Source of the DNA: Actinomycetota bacterium
Lineage (GTDB): Bacteria; Actinomycetota; Actinomycetes; Nanopelagicales; Nanopelagicaceae
Assembly (NCBI GenBank): GCA_009701085.1
Contig: WLKV01000015.1
Coordinates: 1 to 8,838, forward strand
Direction: 5' to 3'
DNA length: 8,838 bases
Each line of letters begins with the position of its first letter. Positions within the stretch are counted from its first letter, which is position 1. Below are positions 1-6,978 of the stretch, piece after piece. Position numbers and translations under genes: made by a program. The notes beneath the pieces were generated by a model. It was not told the DNA's origin, did no database searches, and saw only the letters and a list, made by a program, of their open reading frames with translations.

Positions 1-324
1 GCCATCAAGAAGTATCAGCTATCCAAGGTTGAAGCAGTGGCGCCACAGAATGTTTCAATCTTTACCCGCATCGCTCGTAAGGATTTGATGCAGGATGCCT
101 TTAACGAAGCGGTATTTATGCGCCCAGGACAGGCGCTTACCTCGCTATTGGTTAAGGGCGATGAAAGCGTTGTCGATGGAACAGTTCGCGGAATCGGCCG
201 CACAGCTCTTGGTGCGGGAGCTGCACTTCGCAAGACACAGACAGGTTTCGCTCGCAGCTATGCGGCGTTCATTCTTATCGGCGCGATCGCTTTGATCGCT
301 GGAATCTGGGTGGTCACACAATGA
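1..324 (+). CDS. nuoL: NADH-quinone oxidoreductase subunit L, C-terminal part (5' end outside window)
   Basis: The reading frame is open from base 1 and ends at TGA 322-324, giving the last 107 residues of a protein that starts upstream. The visible part has a polar, amphipathic stretch (around residues 25-85 of the fragment, with LMQDAFNEAVFMRP and DESVVDGTVRGIGR) and then a last membrane helix, YAAFILIGAIALIAGIWVV. This matches the C-terminal lateral helix and terminal transmembrane segment of NuoL, the distal antiporter-like proton-pumping subunit of complex I. In the family, this long helix runs along NuoM and NuoN. Identity rests on this pattern and on the nuoM and nuoN genes that follow; the catalytic Glu/Lys residues lie upstream and cannot be checked. 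A GTG at 37 is in frame but is not a credible start, because coding continues unbroken to the window edge. The stop overlaps the nuoM start (ATGA). Confidence 0.93.
   Translation, partial: AIKKYQLSKVEAVAPQNVSIFTRIARKDLMQDAFNEAVFMRPGQALTSLLVKGDESVVDGTVRGIGRTALGAGAALRKTQTGFARSYAAFILIGAIALIAGIWVVTQ
308..313 (+). promoter_or_regulatory. Ribosome binding site for nuoM inside the nuoL 3' end
   Basis: A G-rich GGGTGG lies 7 bases before the ATG at 321, within the last codons of nuoL. It supports the overlapping ATGA start over any internal Met such as M7 or M8. Ribosomes finishing nuoL are likely to reinitiate here. Confidence 0.5.
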
Positions 325-1838
325 ACGCGCTAACAAGCATGATGTTGCTGCCGCTACTTGGGTCACTCCTTGTTGCAGTAATTCCAAGTGATCAAGTTCT
401 TCGCATCAAGCAGGCAGCGCTGGGTACCACGTTGCTGGTTGCTATCTCAGGCGTTATGGCTTGGTTTAAATTTGATTCAGCGAACACTTCATTCCAATTC
501 GTTCAGATTGCGCAGTGGATTCCTTCATTTGGAATCAATTACGCAGTAGGCGTCGCTGGTCTAGCGATCGTTCTGATTCTCATGTCAGTTCTATTAGCGC
601 CAGTTGTGGTTCTTGCAGGATGGAATGAATCTGAAGGTGGACGCTGGTCTGCAAAGGTCTTCTACATCCTGATTCTCGTTCTAGAAACGATGATGATCGG
701 CGTCTTTGCAGCAACAGATGTCTTCCTGTTCTACGTATTCTTCGAAGCGATGTTGATCCCTGTCTACTTCCTTATTGGTGGTTATGGCAGCGGAGAACGC
801 GCAGCAGCAGCTGTGAAGTTCTTGCTCTACAGCCTCTTCGGCGGTCTCTTGATGCTCGCATCAATCATCGGCCTCTATGTGATTTCAGGAACTCATGGCG
901 GCCATACATTTGATATCGGTCAGCTCTCTGAGATGCATAAGTACATGAGCTCTACGACTCAAAACCTTCTCTTCCTTGGATTCTTTATCGCCTTTGCAAT
1001 CAAGGCTCCAGTGTGGCCACTTCATACATGGCTTCCAGATGCAGCTGCGGCGGCAACACCAGGAACTTCCGTTCTGCTCCTTGGCGTACTCGACAAGGTT
1101 GGAACATTTGGAATGATCCGCTTCTGTCTCACACTCTTCCCAGATGCATCGAAGACTTTCACACCAGTGATCTTGGTCTTTGCCGTTATCTCTATCTTGT
1201 ACGGCGCATTCCTTGCAATTGGCGCCCGCGATATCAAGCGTTTGATTGCATATACATCAATCTCTCACTTCGGTTTTATCACCATGGGAATCTTCGCAAT
1301 GACTACCCAGGGACATAGCGGTGCAACTCTCTACATGTTTAACCACGGATTCTCGACTGCAGCGCTCTTCCTCGTTGCAGGATGGATGATTTCTCGTCGC
1401 GGCTCTTCGACTATCGCCGACTTCGGTGGCCTACAGCGCGTCACACCTGTGATGGCGTGGTCATTCTTTATCGCTGGAATGTCATCTCTGGCTCTTCCTG
1501 GCCTCTCAAGCTTCGTCAGCGAATTCCTTGTTCTCGTCGGTACATACACTCGCTACCCAGTAGCTGCAGTGATTGCGACCTTTGGAATTGTTCTCGCTGC
1601 TCTCTACATCTTGATTCCAGTGCAGAAGGCACTCCATGGTCCAACAACTCCGGGGAACGAGAACCTTCCAGATCTCAACCTTCGCGAGAAGATTGCGATC
1701 GCTCCAGTGATTGCAATCATCGTTGCTCTGGGCTTCTACCCAGCCCCGCTGCTCAACGTTATTAACCCAGCTTCAGCACATGTGCTTGAAGTTCAAGGTT
1801 TCACTGATCCAGTTCCATCAGAGAGCGCAGGCAAGTAA
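321..1838 (+). CDS. nuoM: NADH-quinone oxidoreductase subunit M
   Basis: This 505-residue polytopic membrane protein is one of the three antiporter-like proton-translocating subunits of complex I. Its length matches the family (about 500 residues, 14 helices). Key residues are visible: Glu142 in FFEAMLIP (equivalent to E. coli E144), Lys228 in FAIKAPVWPLHTWLPD (K234), Lys259 in LDKVGTFG (K265), His342 in the NHGFSTAALF helix, and Glu401 in SSFVSEFLVL (E407). The equivalences are from memory of the E. coli protein. After HTWLPD the sequence reads AAAAATPGTS, where proteobacterial NuoM has a His-containing segment; this resembles actinobacterial NuoM. The start overlaps the nuoL stop by four bases. 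The TAA stop directly abuts the nuoN ATG, so translation is probably coupled throughout. Base composition and codon use look like those of the neighbours. Confidence 0.97.
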   Translation: MNALTSMMLLPLLGSLLVAVIPSDQVLRIKQAALGTTLLVAISGVMAWFKFDSANTSFQFVQIAQWIPSFGINYAVGVAGLAIVLILMSVLLAPVVVLAGWNESEGGRWSAKVFYILILVLETMMIGVFAATDVFLFYVFFEAMLIPVYFLIGGYGSGERAAAAVKFLLYSLFGGLLMLASIIGLYVISGTHGGHTFDIGQLSEMHKYMSSTTQNLLFLGFFIAFAIKAPVWPLHTWLPDAAAAATPGTSVLLLGVLDKVGTFGMIRFCLTLFPDASKTFTPVILVFAVISILYGAFLAIGARDIKRLIAYTSISHFGFITMGIFAMTTQGHSGATLYMFNHGFSTAALFLVAGWMISRRGSSTIADFGGLQRVTPVMAWSFFIAGMSSLALPGLSSFVSEFLVLVGTYTRYPVAAVIATFGIVLAALYILIPVQKALHGPTTPGNENLPDLNLREKIAIAPVIAIIVALGFYPAPLLNVINPASAHVLEVQGFTDPVPSESAGK

Positions 1839-3356
1839 ATGGTATTCACAGCTCCAGTATTAAATTACACGCAGCTCGCACCGATGCTCATCGTCCTCGC
1901 TGGAGCGCTTATCGGCGTTCTCATCGAGGCATTTGCGCCACGCGCTTCTCGCCACACTTCACAGCTCTTTATTGCCGTTGCATCCCTCGTTGCTGCTTTC
2001 GCAGCGCTAGTGCGTGTACGCAATCAATCTTCAGTTGATGCAGCGATGGGTTCAGTTGGATTTGATGGTGCAGGAGTTCTTCTTCAGGGAACAATCCTTA
2101 TCATCGCTCTACTTTCTGTATTCCTCATTGCTGATCAAGAGAACTTCACAGCGCTTGCTGCTGCAGTTCCAGGATCTAGTGAAGAACGCGAATCTCTCCA
2201 GCTCGACTTACGCGTCACTGAGGTCTACCCACTCACACTCTTTGCAGTTGCTGGAATGTTGCTCTTCCCAGTTTCAACTGACTTGATCACCCTCTTTGTA
2301 GCCCTTGAAATGCTCTCACTACCTCTCTATCTGATGGCTGGCCTTTCACGCCGCCGCCGTTTGATGTCACAAGAGTCAGCGCTGAAGTACTTCTTGCTCG
2401 GTGCATTCTCATCAGCATTCTTCCTCTTCGGAGTTGCCTACCTTTACGGATATTCAAACTCCGTCACTTTTGCAGGAATTCAAGCCAGCATCACTGGTGG
2501 TTCAGGAAACGATGTCTTCCTGCTTCTCGGTATCGCATTTATCTCTGTCGGGCTTCTCTTCAAAGTCGGTGCCGTGCCTTTCCATGCATGGTCACCTGAT
2601 GTGTATCAAGGCGCCCCAACAGCAATTACAGGCTTTATGGCTGCGGCGACAAAGGTTGCAGCATTCGGCGCAATCTTGCGCATCTTCTATGTCGCCTTCG
2701 CAAATGCTGAATGGCAGTGGAAGCCAGCTCTCGTTCTTATTGCGATTGTGACAATGGTTTTCGGATCAGTTGTTGCCATCACTCAGCGCGATGTAAAGCG
2801 CATGCTTGCTTACTCATCCATCGCACATGCAGGATTCTTGCTCGCAGGCGTCATTGCCCTCAGTAAATCAGGTCTTGATGCATCAATTTTCTACCTCTTT
2901 GCTTACGGAATCGCGACAGTAGGAGCCTTCGGCGTTGTCACACTAGTGCGCGACTCTGCCGGTGAAGTCACCGACCTCAACCGTTGGAGCGGTCTTGGAA
3001 AGCGTTCTCCACTCGTCGCATCAGTCTTCGCCTTCTTCCTCTTGGCTTTCGCAGGAATTCCTCTCACATCAGGGTTCATCGGAAAGTTCTCAATCTTCTC
3101 TGCAGCATATGAAACTGGCAGCACAGCGATTCTTATCGCCGGTGTGCTTTCTTCAGCGATTGCAGCATTCTTCTATATCCGCGTCATCGTCTTGATGTTC
3201 TTTAAGGATCCAGTAGAAGATGGAACAAGCGTCGTCATTCCATCTGCGCTGACTACAACAACGATTGCAGTCACGTCACTGATTACCTTGATTCTCGGAA
3301 TCTTCCCAGCGCCACTCATCAATTTCATTGAATCCTCCGCTTTCTTCATTCGCTAA
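1839..3356 (+). CDS. nuoN: NADH-quinone oxidoreductase subunit N
   Basis: This 505-residue membrane protein is the antiporter-like subunit next to the NuoA/J/K/H module of complex I and takes part in proton pumping. Family landmarks are all present: Glu157 in FVALEMLSLPLYLMAGL, Lys183 in ALKYFLLGAF, Lys242 in GLLFKVGAVPFHAWSPDVYQGAP, Lys272 in AATKVAAFG, and Lys416 in GIPLTSGFIGKF. These correspond to the proton-channel Glu/Lys series of E. coli NuoN (assignment from memory). The protein is slightly longer than E. coli NuoN, partly through a soluble loop around residues 98-127 that carries acidic EER/RESLQLDLR sequence. The start codon follows the nuoM TAA with no gap. A GCAGG at 1827-1831 is a possible ribosome site. 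The stop overlaps the next start as TAATG. Both ends are intact and no frameshift is seen. Confidence 0.97.
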   Translation: MVFTAPVLNYTQLAPMLIVLAGALIGVLIEAFAPRASRHTSQLFIAVASLVAAFAALVRVRNQSSVDAAMGSVGFDGAGVLLQGTILIIALLSVFLIADQENFTALAAAVPGSSEERESLQLDLRVTEVYPLTLFAVAGMLLFPVSTDLITLFVALEMLSLPLYLMAGLSRRRRLMSQESALKYFLLGAFSSAFFLFGVAYLYGYSNSVTFAGIQASITGGSGNDVFLLLGIAFISVGLLFKVGAVPFHAWSPDVYQGAPTAITGFMAAATKVAAFGAILRIFYVAFANAEWQWKPALVLIAIVTMVFGSVVAITQRDVKRMLAYSSIAHAGFLLAGVIALSKSGLDASIFYLFAYGIATVGAFGVVTLVRDSAGEVTDLNRWSGLGKRSPLVASVFAFFLLAFAGIPLTSGFIGKFSIFSAAYETGSTAILIAGVLSSAIAAFFYIRVIVLMFFKDPVEDGTSVVIPSALTTTTIAVTSLITLILGIFPAPLINFIESSAFFIR

Positions 3357-4345
3357 TGACAAAGCTAGGCATCCCAGGATTAGCCCCTGCACTTGAGGCA
3401 GAGCTCACCGAGGGAATGGCAAAGGTTGAGAGCCTTCTCCTCAGCCATATTCAAGGCGATTACCCGCTCGTTGAAGAGACTTCACGCCACCTTGTCGCTG
3501 CCGGTGGAAAGCGTTTACGTCCGCTCCTAACACTTCTTGCTTCGCATTACGGAGATAAGAATAAGTTTGGAGTGATCGAATCTGCAGTGGTCTGCGAGCT
3601 CACCCACGTTGCAACGCTCTATCACGATGATGTGATGGATGAAGCAAAGCTTCGTCGCGGAGTAGAGAGCGCCAATAGTCGTTGGGGAAATACCGTTGCG
3701 ATTCTTACCGGCGATTATCTATTTGCAAAGGTTTCAGCGCTCCTTGCCGATATCGGTCCTGAAGCAGTTCGCCTACAAGCATCCACTTTTGAACGCCTTG
3801 TTATCGGCCAGATTATGGAGACCCAAGGACCACAAAATGGCGAAGATCCCCTCGAGCATTACCTCCAAGTGGTTGCCGATAAGACTGGTTCACTGATCGC
3901 AGCTAGCGCGCGTTTTGGTGCAATGGTCTCTGGCGCTCCTACTGATATTAAAGAGACGCTTACAATCTTTGGAGAAAAGATTGGTATCGCGTTTCAGCTT
4001 GCTGACGACGTTATCGATATCGCAAGCGAATCACACCAATCTGGAAAGACTCCGGGCACTGATTTACGTGAAGGCGTTCCAACGTTGGTAACACTAAACG
4101 TCATGAAATCTACTCGCCCCGAAGATCGTGAGCTGATTGAGCTGTTAAAGGCTCCGATTAAGGATGAGGCAATCGTTGCTCAAGTCTTGAAGACGCTTCG
4201 TAGCCACCCTGCTTTGCAGGAATCTCGCGATCAATTGCAGCAGATTGCTCGTGATGCACGTACAGCTTTGGGACCGCTGCCAGTTAATGATGTCACTGGC
4301 GCTCTCTTCTCGCTATGCGATGCGATTATCGACCGTTCTGCTTGA
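3356..4345 (+). CDS. Long-chain trans-polyprenyl diphosphate synthase (likely quinone side-chain synthesis)
   Basis: This 329-residue soluble prenyltransferase condenses isopentenyl diphosphate units onto an allylic diphosphate. Motifs in order are GKRLRP (51-56), the first Asp-rich motif DDVMD (91-95) in LTHVATLYHDD, GQIMETQ (151-157), the KTGSL region (176-180), the second Asp-rich motif DDVID (217-221) in FQLADDVID, and GKTPGTDLREG (230-240). The residue five before the first Asp-rich motif is Ala86, a small side chain. In this family that leaves the product tunnel open for long chains, as in octaprenyl and heptaprenyl synthases. The product length cannot be set from sequence alone. Its start overlaps the nuoN stop by one base and has no clear ribosome site, so translation probably depends on coupling to nuoN. 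The operon position suggests it makes the menaquinone tail used by complex I. The 3' end overlaps convergent rarD by 33 bp. Confidence 0.93.
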   Translation: MTKLGIPGLAPALEAELTEGMAKVESLLLSHIQGDYPLVEETSRHLVAAGGKRLRPLLTLLASHYGDKNKFGVIESAVVCELTHVATLYHDDVMDEAKLRRGVESANSRWGNTVAILTGDYLFAKVSALLADIGPEAVRLQASTFERLVIGQIMETQGPQNGEDPLEHYLQVVADKTGSLIAASARFGAMVSGAPTDIKETLTIFGEKIGIAFQLADDVIDIASESHQSGKTPGTDLREGVPTLVTLNVMKSTRPEDRELIELLKAPIKDEAIVAQVLKTLRSHPALQESRDQLQQIARDARTALGPLPVNDVTGALFSLCDAIIDRSA

Positions 4346-5215
4346 TCGAATTAAGTCGGTTCCTAAAACAGCAAGCGCAAGCCAGATCACAACAAATCCA
4401 ATCCAACGAGCTGTTGGCATATCTTCATGGCGTAGCCAAACTCCGAGAGAGAATTGAATCGTCGGTGTGATGTATTGAAGCAATCCGATAGTGCTGTATG
4501 GCAGTCGAGTTGTAGAACCGTTGAAAAGCAGAAGAGGGATAGCAGTTATTGCACCGGCGCTAATGAGAAGGATTGTCAGTAAAGGCTTATGGCCAAATTG
4601 GCCAGTGCCTTGATGGCCGAGGTAGAGAAGATAGAAGCCATAAGGAATTAAAGAGATAAGCGTTTCGATAGCCAAACCATCGAGAGCGCCGAGACCTAAC
4701 TTCTTCTTCACCAAACCGTAGGATCCCCAAGAAAGCGCAAGAGAGATGGCAACCCAGGGGAGTCGGCCGTAATCAATAGTCAGAACTAGAACGCCAACGG
4801 CCGCTATTGAAACCGCTACCCATTGCAGAGGCCGCATTTTTTCGCGGAGAATAACGACGCCAAAAGTGATGATAATCAGTGGGTTGATGTAATAACCAAG
4901 TGCTGCCTCTACAACATGGCCATTATTTACCGCCCAGATATATGTAATCCAGTTGATGGAGACAAGAACAGTGCTGAGCAAGAGCGCCGCCATCGTCTTT
5001 GGATTTTTCATCACCTTAAGTGTTGAGTGGAGCTGTTTGCTGAGTGCGAGAACAATGAGACAGAAGACGAGAGTCCAGACTGCACGGTGAGAAACGATTT
5101 CAAGCGGATTGGAAGGCTCTAAGAGTGGCCAGTAGAGAGGAAAGAGCCCCCACATTACGTAGGAAGTGATTCCAAAGAGTAGACCGAGCGAATATTCGCT
5201 GCGCTTAGTTGTCAC
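4313..5215 (-). CDS. rarD: RarD-like EamA family transporter
   Basis: This 300-residue integral membrane protein belongs to the drug/metabolite transporter superfamily, with two EamA halves and about ten helices. It matches RarD in length (about 295 residues) and in signature segments: SYVMWGLFPLYWPLL (18-32), ALGYYINPLIIITFGVVILREKMRPLQWVAV (105-135) and GLLQYITPTIQFSLGVW (244-260), followed by FVVIWLALAVLGTDLI. RarD is named as a chloramphenicol-sensitivity protein in Pseudomonas, but its physiological substrate is not established, so export of metabolites is only a family-level guess. The start is GTG at 5213-5215, directly after the yajQ TAA, with no convincing ribosome site. Translation is likely coupled to yajQ. 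The last ten codons and stop lie antisense within the end of the polyprenyl synthase gene, so no intergenic terminator separates the two units. Confidence 0.9.
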   Translation of the reverse strand: MTTKRSEYSLGLLFGITSYVMWGLFPLYWPLLEPSNPLEIVSHRAVWTLVFCLIVLALSKQLHSTLKVMKNPKTMAALLLSTVLVSINWITYIWAVNNGHVVEAALGYYINPLIIITFGVVILREKMRPLQWVAVSIAAVGVLVLTIDYGRLPWVAISLALSWGSYGLVKKKLGLGALDGLAIETLISLIPYGFYLLYLGHQGTGQFGHKPLLTILLISAGAITAIPLLLFNGSTTRLPYSTIGLLQYITPTIQFSLGVWLRHEDMPTARWIGFVVIWLALAVLGTDLIRSSRTVDNRIA

Positions 5216-5704
5216 TTAGCGGAAATTGACAAACTGAACTGCAAAATCAAATTTGCCGTTCTTAATCTGCTCGATAGCTTCTTGCAGATCATCGCGGCTC
5301 TTTGATGTGACGCGAAGTTCATCACCTTGAATCTGAGTCTTGATTGATTTAGGACCCTCATCGCGAAGGAACTTTGCAATCTTCTTGGCATTCTCTGTAG
5401 TAATGCCTTCCTTCATTGTCGAAGCAATTTTGTAAATCTTTCCTGAAAGCTGTGGCTCGCCTGCATCGAGATGCTTGAGAGAGACTCCACGCTTAATCAA
5501 CTTATCTTTAACGACATCGAGGGTTGCCTTTGCACGCTCTTCGGTATCGGCTTCGATGGCGAGCTTGTCGCCAGAGAGTTCAATCTTCGCTCCGGTGTTC
5601 TTAAAGTCGAAGCGGGTATCGATCTCGCGGATAGCCTGGTTAATTGCGTTATCTAGCTCCATACGGTCGATCTTTGAGACTACGTCGAAACTGCTGTCAG
5701 CCAT
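5216..5704 (-). CDS. yajQ: YajQ family nucleotide-binding protein (UPF0234/DUF520)
   Basis: This 162-residue cytoplasmic protein has the YajQ family hallmarks. These are an N-terminal [18 protein letters not shown] (4-21), the strongly conserved [18 protein letters not shown] (26-43), [12 protein letters not shown] (77-88), and the C-terminal FAVQFVNFR ending. The length equals that of E. coli YajQ (about 163). Members bind nucleotides and RNA, and a Xanthomonas homologue binds cyclic di-GMP, but the cellular role is unsettled. ATG at 5702-5704 is chosen because [11 protein letters not shown] aligns with the family N-terminus. An AGAGGG lies about 11 bases upstream as a possible ribosome site. 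It is the first gene of a two-gene unit with rarD, and its promoter must lie in the 98-bp gap shared with the divergent tRNA-Tyr gene. Confidence 0.95.
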   Translation of the reverse strand: MADSSFDVVSKIDRMELDNAINQAIREIDTRFDFKNTGAKIELSGDKLAIEADTEERAKATLDVVKDKLIKRGVSLKHLDAGEPQLSGKIYKIASTMKEGITTENAKKIAKFLRDEGPKSIKTQIQGDELRVTSKSRDDLQEAIEQIKNGKFDFAVQFVNFR

Positions 5705-5802
5705 TGTCTTTGAGGCCCTCTCGTGTGATTTTTAAAGTTCCAGTGCCTAAGGTATCGTTTGCCGCTCGCACTACCAAAGCGCCGCAACACTTGTTCGACC
5801 CT
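5705..5802. promoter_or_regulatory. Divergent intergenic region that must hold the yajQ-rarD and tRNA-Tyr promoters
   Basis: This 98-bp gap separates yajQ (leftward) from tRNA-Tyr (rightward), so promoters for both are expected here. On the + strand the best -10-like hexamer is TAAGGT at 5748-5753, which would give a leader of about 40 bases before the mature tRNA, but I see no good -35 box at the right distance. On the - strand TTTAAA at 5731-5736 is a weak -10-like match, also without a clear -35. No strong inverted repeat or operator is visible. The individual hexamers are guesses. Confidence 0.35.
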
Positions 5803-5887
5803 GGCGGGTTGCCCGAGCGGCCAATGGGAGGGGACTGTAAATCCCCCGGCTCTGCCTTCGAAGGTTCAAATCCTTCACCCGCCACCA
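5803..5887 (+). tRNA. tRNA-Tyr (anticodon GUA), CCA encoded
   Basis: A full class II cloverleaf can be folded by eye. The acceptor stem is GGCGGGT (5803-5809) with ACCCGCC (5877-5883), followed by discriminator A5884 and an encoded CCA (5885-5887). The D-arm sequence GCCCGAGCGGCCAATGGGA is typical of bacterial tRNA-Tyr. The anticodon stem GGGGA/TCCCC (5830-5834 with 5842-5846) encloses the 7-base loop CTGTAAA, with anticodon GTA at 5837-5839. A long variable arm follows (about 5847-5859). The T arm is GAAGG/CCTTC around TTCAAAT. The long variable arm and GTA anticodon identify tyrosine, decoding UAU and UAC. It stands alone, divergent from yajQ, and runs straight into a terminator hairpin. 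Confidence 0.97.
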
Positions 5888-5892
5888 GCAAT

Positions 5893-5933
5893 AAGAAAAC
5901 CCCCTCACATCTGATGCGAGGGGGTTTTCTTTA
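5893..5933. terminator. Bidirectional rho-independent terminator between tRNA-Tyr and the ABC transporter operon
   Basis: A 14-bp perfect stem (5893-5906 with 5918-5931) has the core CCCCCTC/GAGGGGG, flanked by AAAA on the left and TTTT on the right. The 11-base loop contains a further CAT/ATG mini-stem. The + strand continues TTTTCTTTATT, and the - strand ends TTTTCTTATT, so the hairpin has a U-run in both directions. It starts 5 bases after the tRNA CCA end and lies about 10 bases beyond the permease stop at 5943, so it can end both convergent transcripts. Confidence 0.9.
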
Positions 5934-5942
5934 TTAAGTTAA

Positions 5943-6959
5943 TTAATGCGTAGTCTCACCAGCACGGCGACGGCGGACGTTATCTCCATAAACAGCGAGG
6001 AGGATAACTGCGCCTACAACGACGTACTGCCACTCTTGCTGGAGTTCAAGGATACGAAGTCCGTTGATCAAGACTGACATGATCAAAGCACCGATGATAG
6101 TTCCGGAGATTGTTCCCTTTCCACCGAGAAGTGAAGTTCCGCCGATGATTACCGCTGCGATTGCTTCAAGTTCATAACCAAGACCAAGGTCAGGTTGCGC
6201 AGAACCGAGACGTGAAGTCATGACAACTGCTGCAAGACCTACGAAGAGACCGCAGAGTGCGTAGATAGCGACCAACCAGCGGTTGACCTTTACGCCAGAG
6301 AGCTTTGTCGCTTCTGTATTTGAACCAATTGCGAATGTATAGCGGCCAAGGACTGTCTTGTTGAGAATGATTGAAGCAACGACAGCTGCAACGAGGAGGA
6401 TAAGAACCGCGTTAGGGAAGTTCGGGATGATATTTCCCTGAGCGATTGAGTCCCAGCCCTTTACATCGGTAGTGAAGAGGATTGGCTTGAGGTCAGAGAT
6501 GATCAAAGCCAAGCCCTGAGCGCCCTTCATCGTTGCAAGCGTTGCGATAAATGGAGGCAATTTAAGGACGGTAATCAAGATTCCGTTGATTGCTCCAAGG
6601 ATTGTTCCAACCAACATACCAAGCAGAATTCCGCTCCAGACGTTGAGGTGCATAGCCATCACGGTCTTTCCGGTGATCACTGCAACGAGAGCCATCGATG
6701 TACCCACAGAGAGATCGATTCCGCCTGTGATGATGACGAAGGTGACGCCGATTGCCATCAGACCAATAACGGTTGTTGACATCAAGATTCCACCTGAGAC
6801 GTTTGCCCAAGAGGCAAAGACAGGGCGCATGATGGTGAAGAAGGTGAAGATTACGACGAGGCTGGCAAGGGCAGTAACGCGCCCGATCTCACGGCGAATA
6901 AATGCCGCAACCTTGTTGCCGTCTTCAGCCTTCTTGGCTGCGCTGAGTGCTTCTGACAT
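5943..6959 (-). CDS. RbsC-like sugar ABC transporter permease
   Basis: This 338-residue inner-membrane permease belongs to the ribose/xylose/galactoside family (BPD_transp_2). It should form a dimeric channel driven by the ATPase encoded just upstream. Family signatures are TFVIITGGIDLSVGTSMALVA (73-93), the segment GAINGILITVLKLPPFIATLATM (122-144), the cytoplasmic coupling-loop sequence IGSNTEATKLSGV (211-223) and GGTSLLGGKGTISGTIIGALI (273-293). About eight to ten hydrophobic helices are apparent, and the protein ends in an Arg-rich cytoplasmic tail. The ATG at 6957-6959 is preferred because it has a GA-rich ribosome site and lies 19 bases after the ATPase stop. A frame 40 codons longer would run into the ATPase gene and adds no family-like sequence. 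E. coli RbsC is about 321 residues. The sugar cannot be named from this sequence. Confidence 0.94.
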   Translation of the reverse strand: MSEALSAAKKAEDGNKVAAFIRREIGRVTALASLVVIFTFFTIMRPVFASWANVSGGILMSTTVIGLMAIGVTFVIITGGIDLSVGTSMALVAVITGKTVMAMHLNVWSGILLGMLVGTILGAINGILITVLKLPPFIATLATMKGAQGLALIISDLKPILFTTDVKGWDSIAQGNIIPNFPNAVLILLVAAVVASIILNKTVLGRYTFAIGSNTEATKLSGVKVNRWLVAIYALCGLFVGLAAVVMTSRLGSAQPDLGLGYELEAIAAVIIGGTSLLGGKGTISGTIIGALIMSVLINGLRILELQQEWQYVVVGAVILLAVYGDNVRRRRAGETTH

Positions 6960-6962
6960 GTA

Positions 6963-6968
6963 TCTCTC
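6963..6968 (-). promoter_or_regulatory. Ribosome binding site that sets the permease start
   Basis: On the - strand the sequence before the ATG reads GGGAAAAGAGAGATAC. The purine-rich GAGAGA, with GGGAAAAG just before it, is the only ribosome-site-like stretch in the 19-base gap. It supports the start at 6959 over the longer in-frame start at 7079. Confidence 0.5.
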
Positions 6969-6978
6969 TTTTCCCGTA

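Noticed and set aside
1382..1765. 127-codon forward frame inside nuoM
   Set aside because: It lies wholly inside a conserved gene in another frame, and its Ser/Arg/Cys-rich composition is typical of shadow frames.
4590..4604. Near-perfect palindrome TGGCCAA-A-TTGGCCA inside rarD
   Set aside because: The stem has only a one-base loop, sits within well-conserved coding sequence and has no partner site nearby. It is probably chance.
5697..5891. Reverse-strand reading frame across tRNA-Tyr with protein starting MLVAGEGFEPSKAEPGDLQ
   Set aside because: This is the antisense of the tRNA gene. The GEGFEPS-type peptide is a familiar spurious translation of tRNA genes, and the frame also covers the yajQ promoter region.
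5644..5937. Forward reading frame of 97 codons running through tRNA-Tyr and the terminator
   Set aside because: It overlaps the yajQ 5' end antisense, the whole tRNA and the hairpin. It has no family-like sequence.
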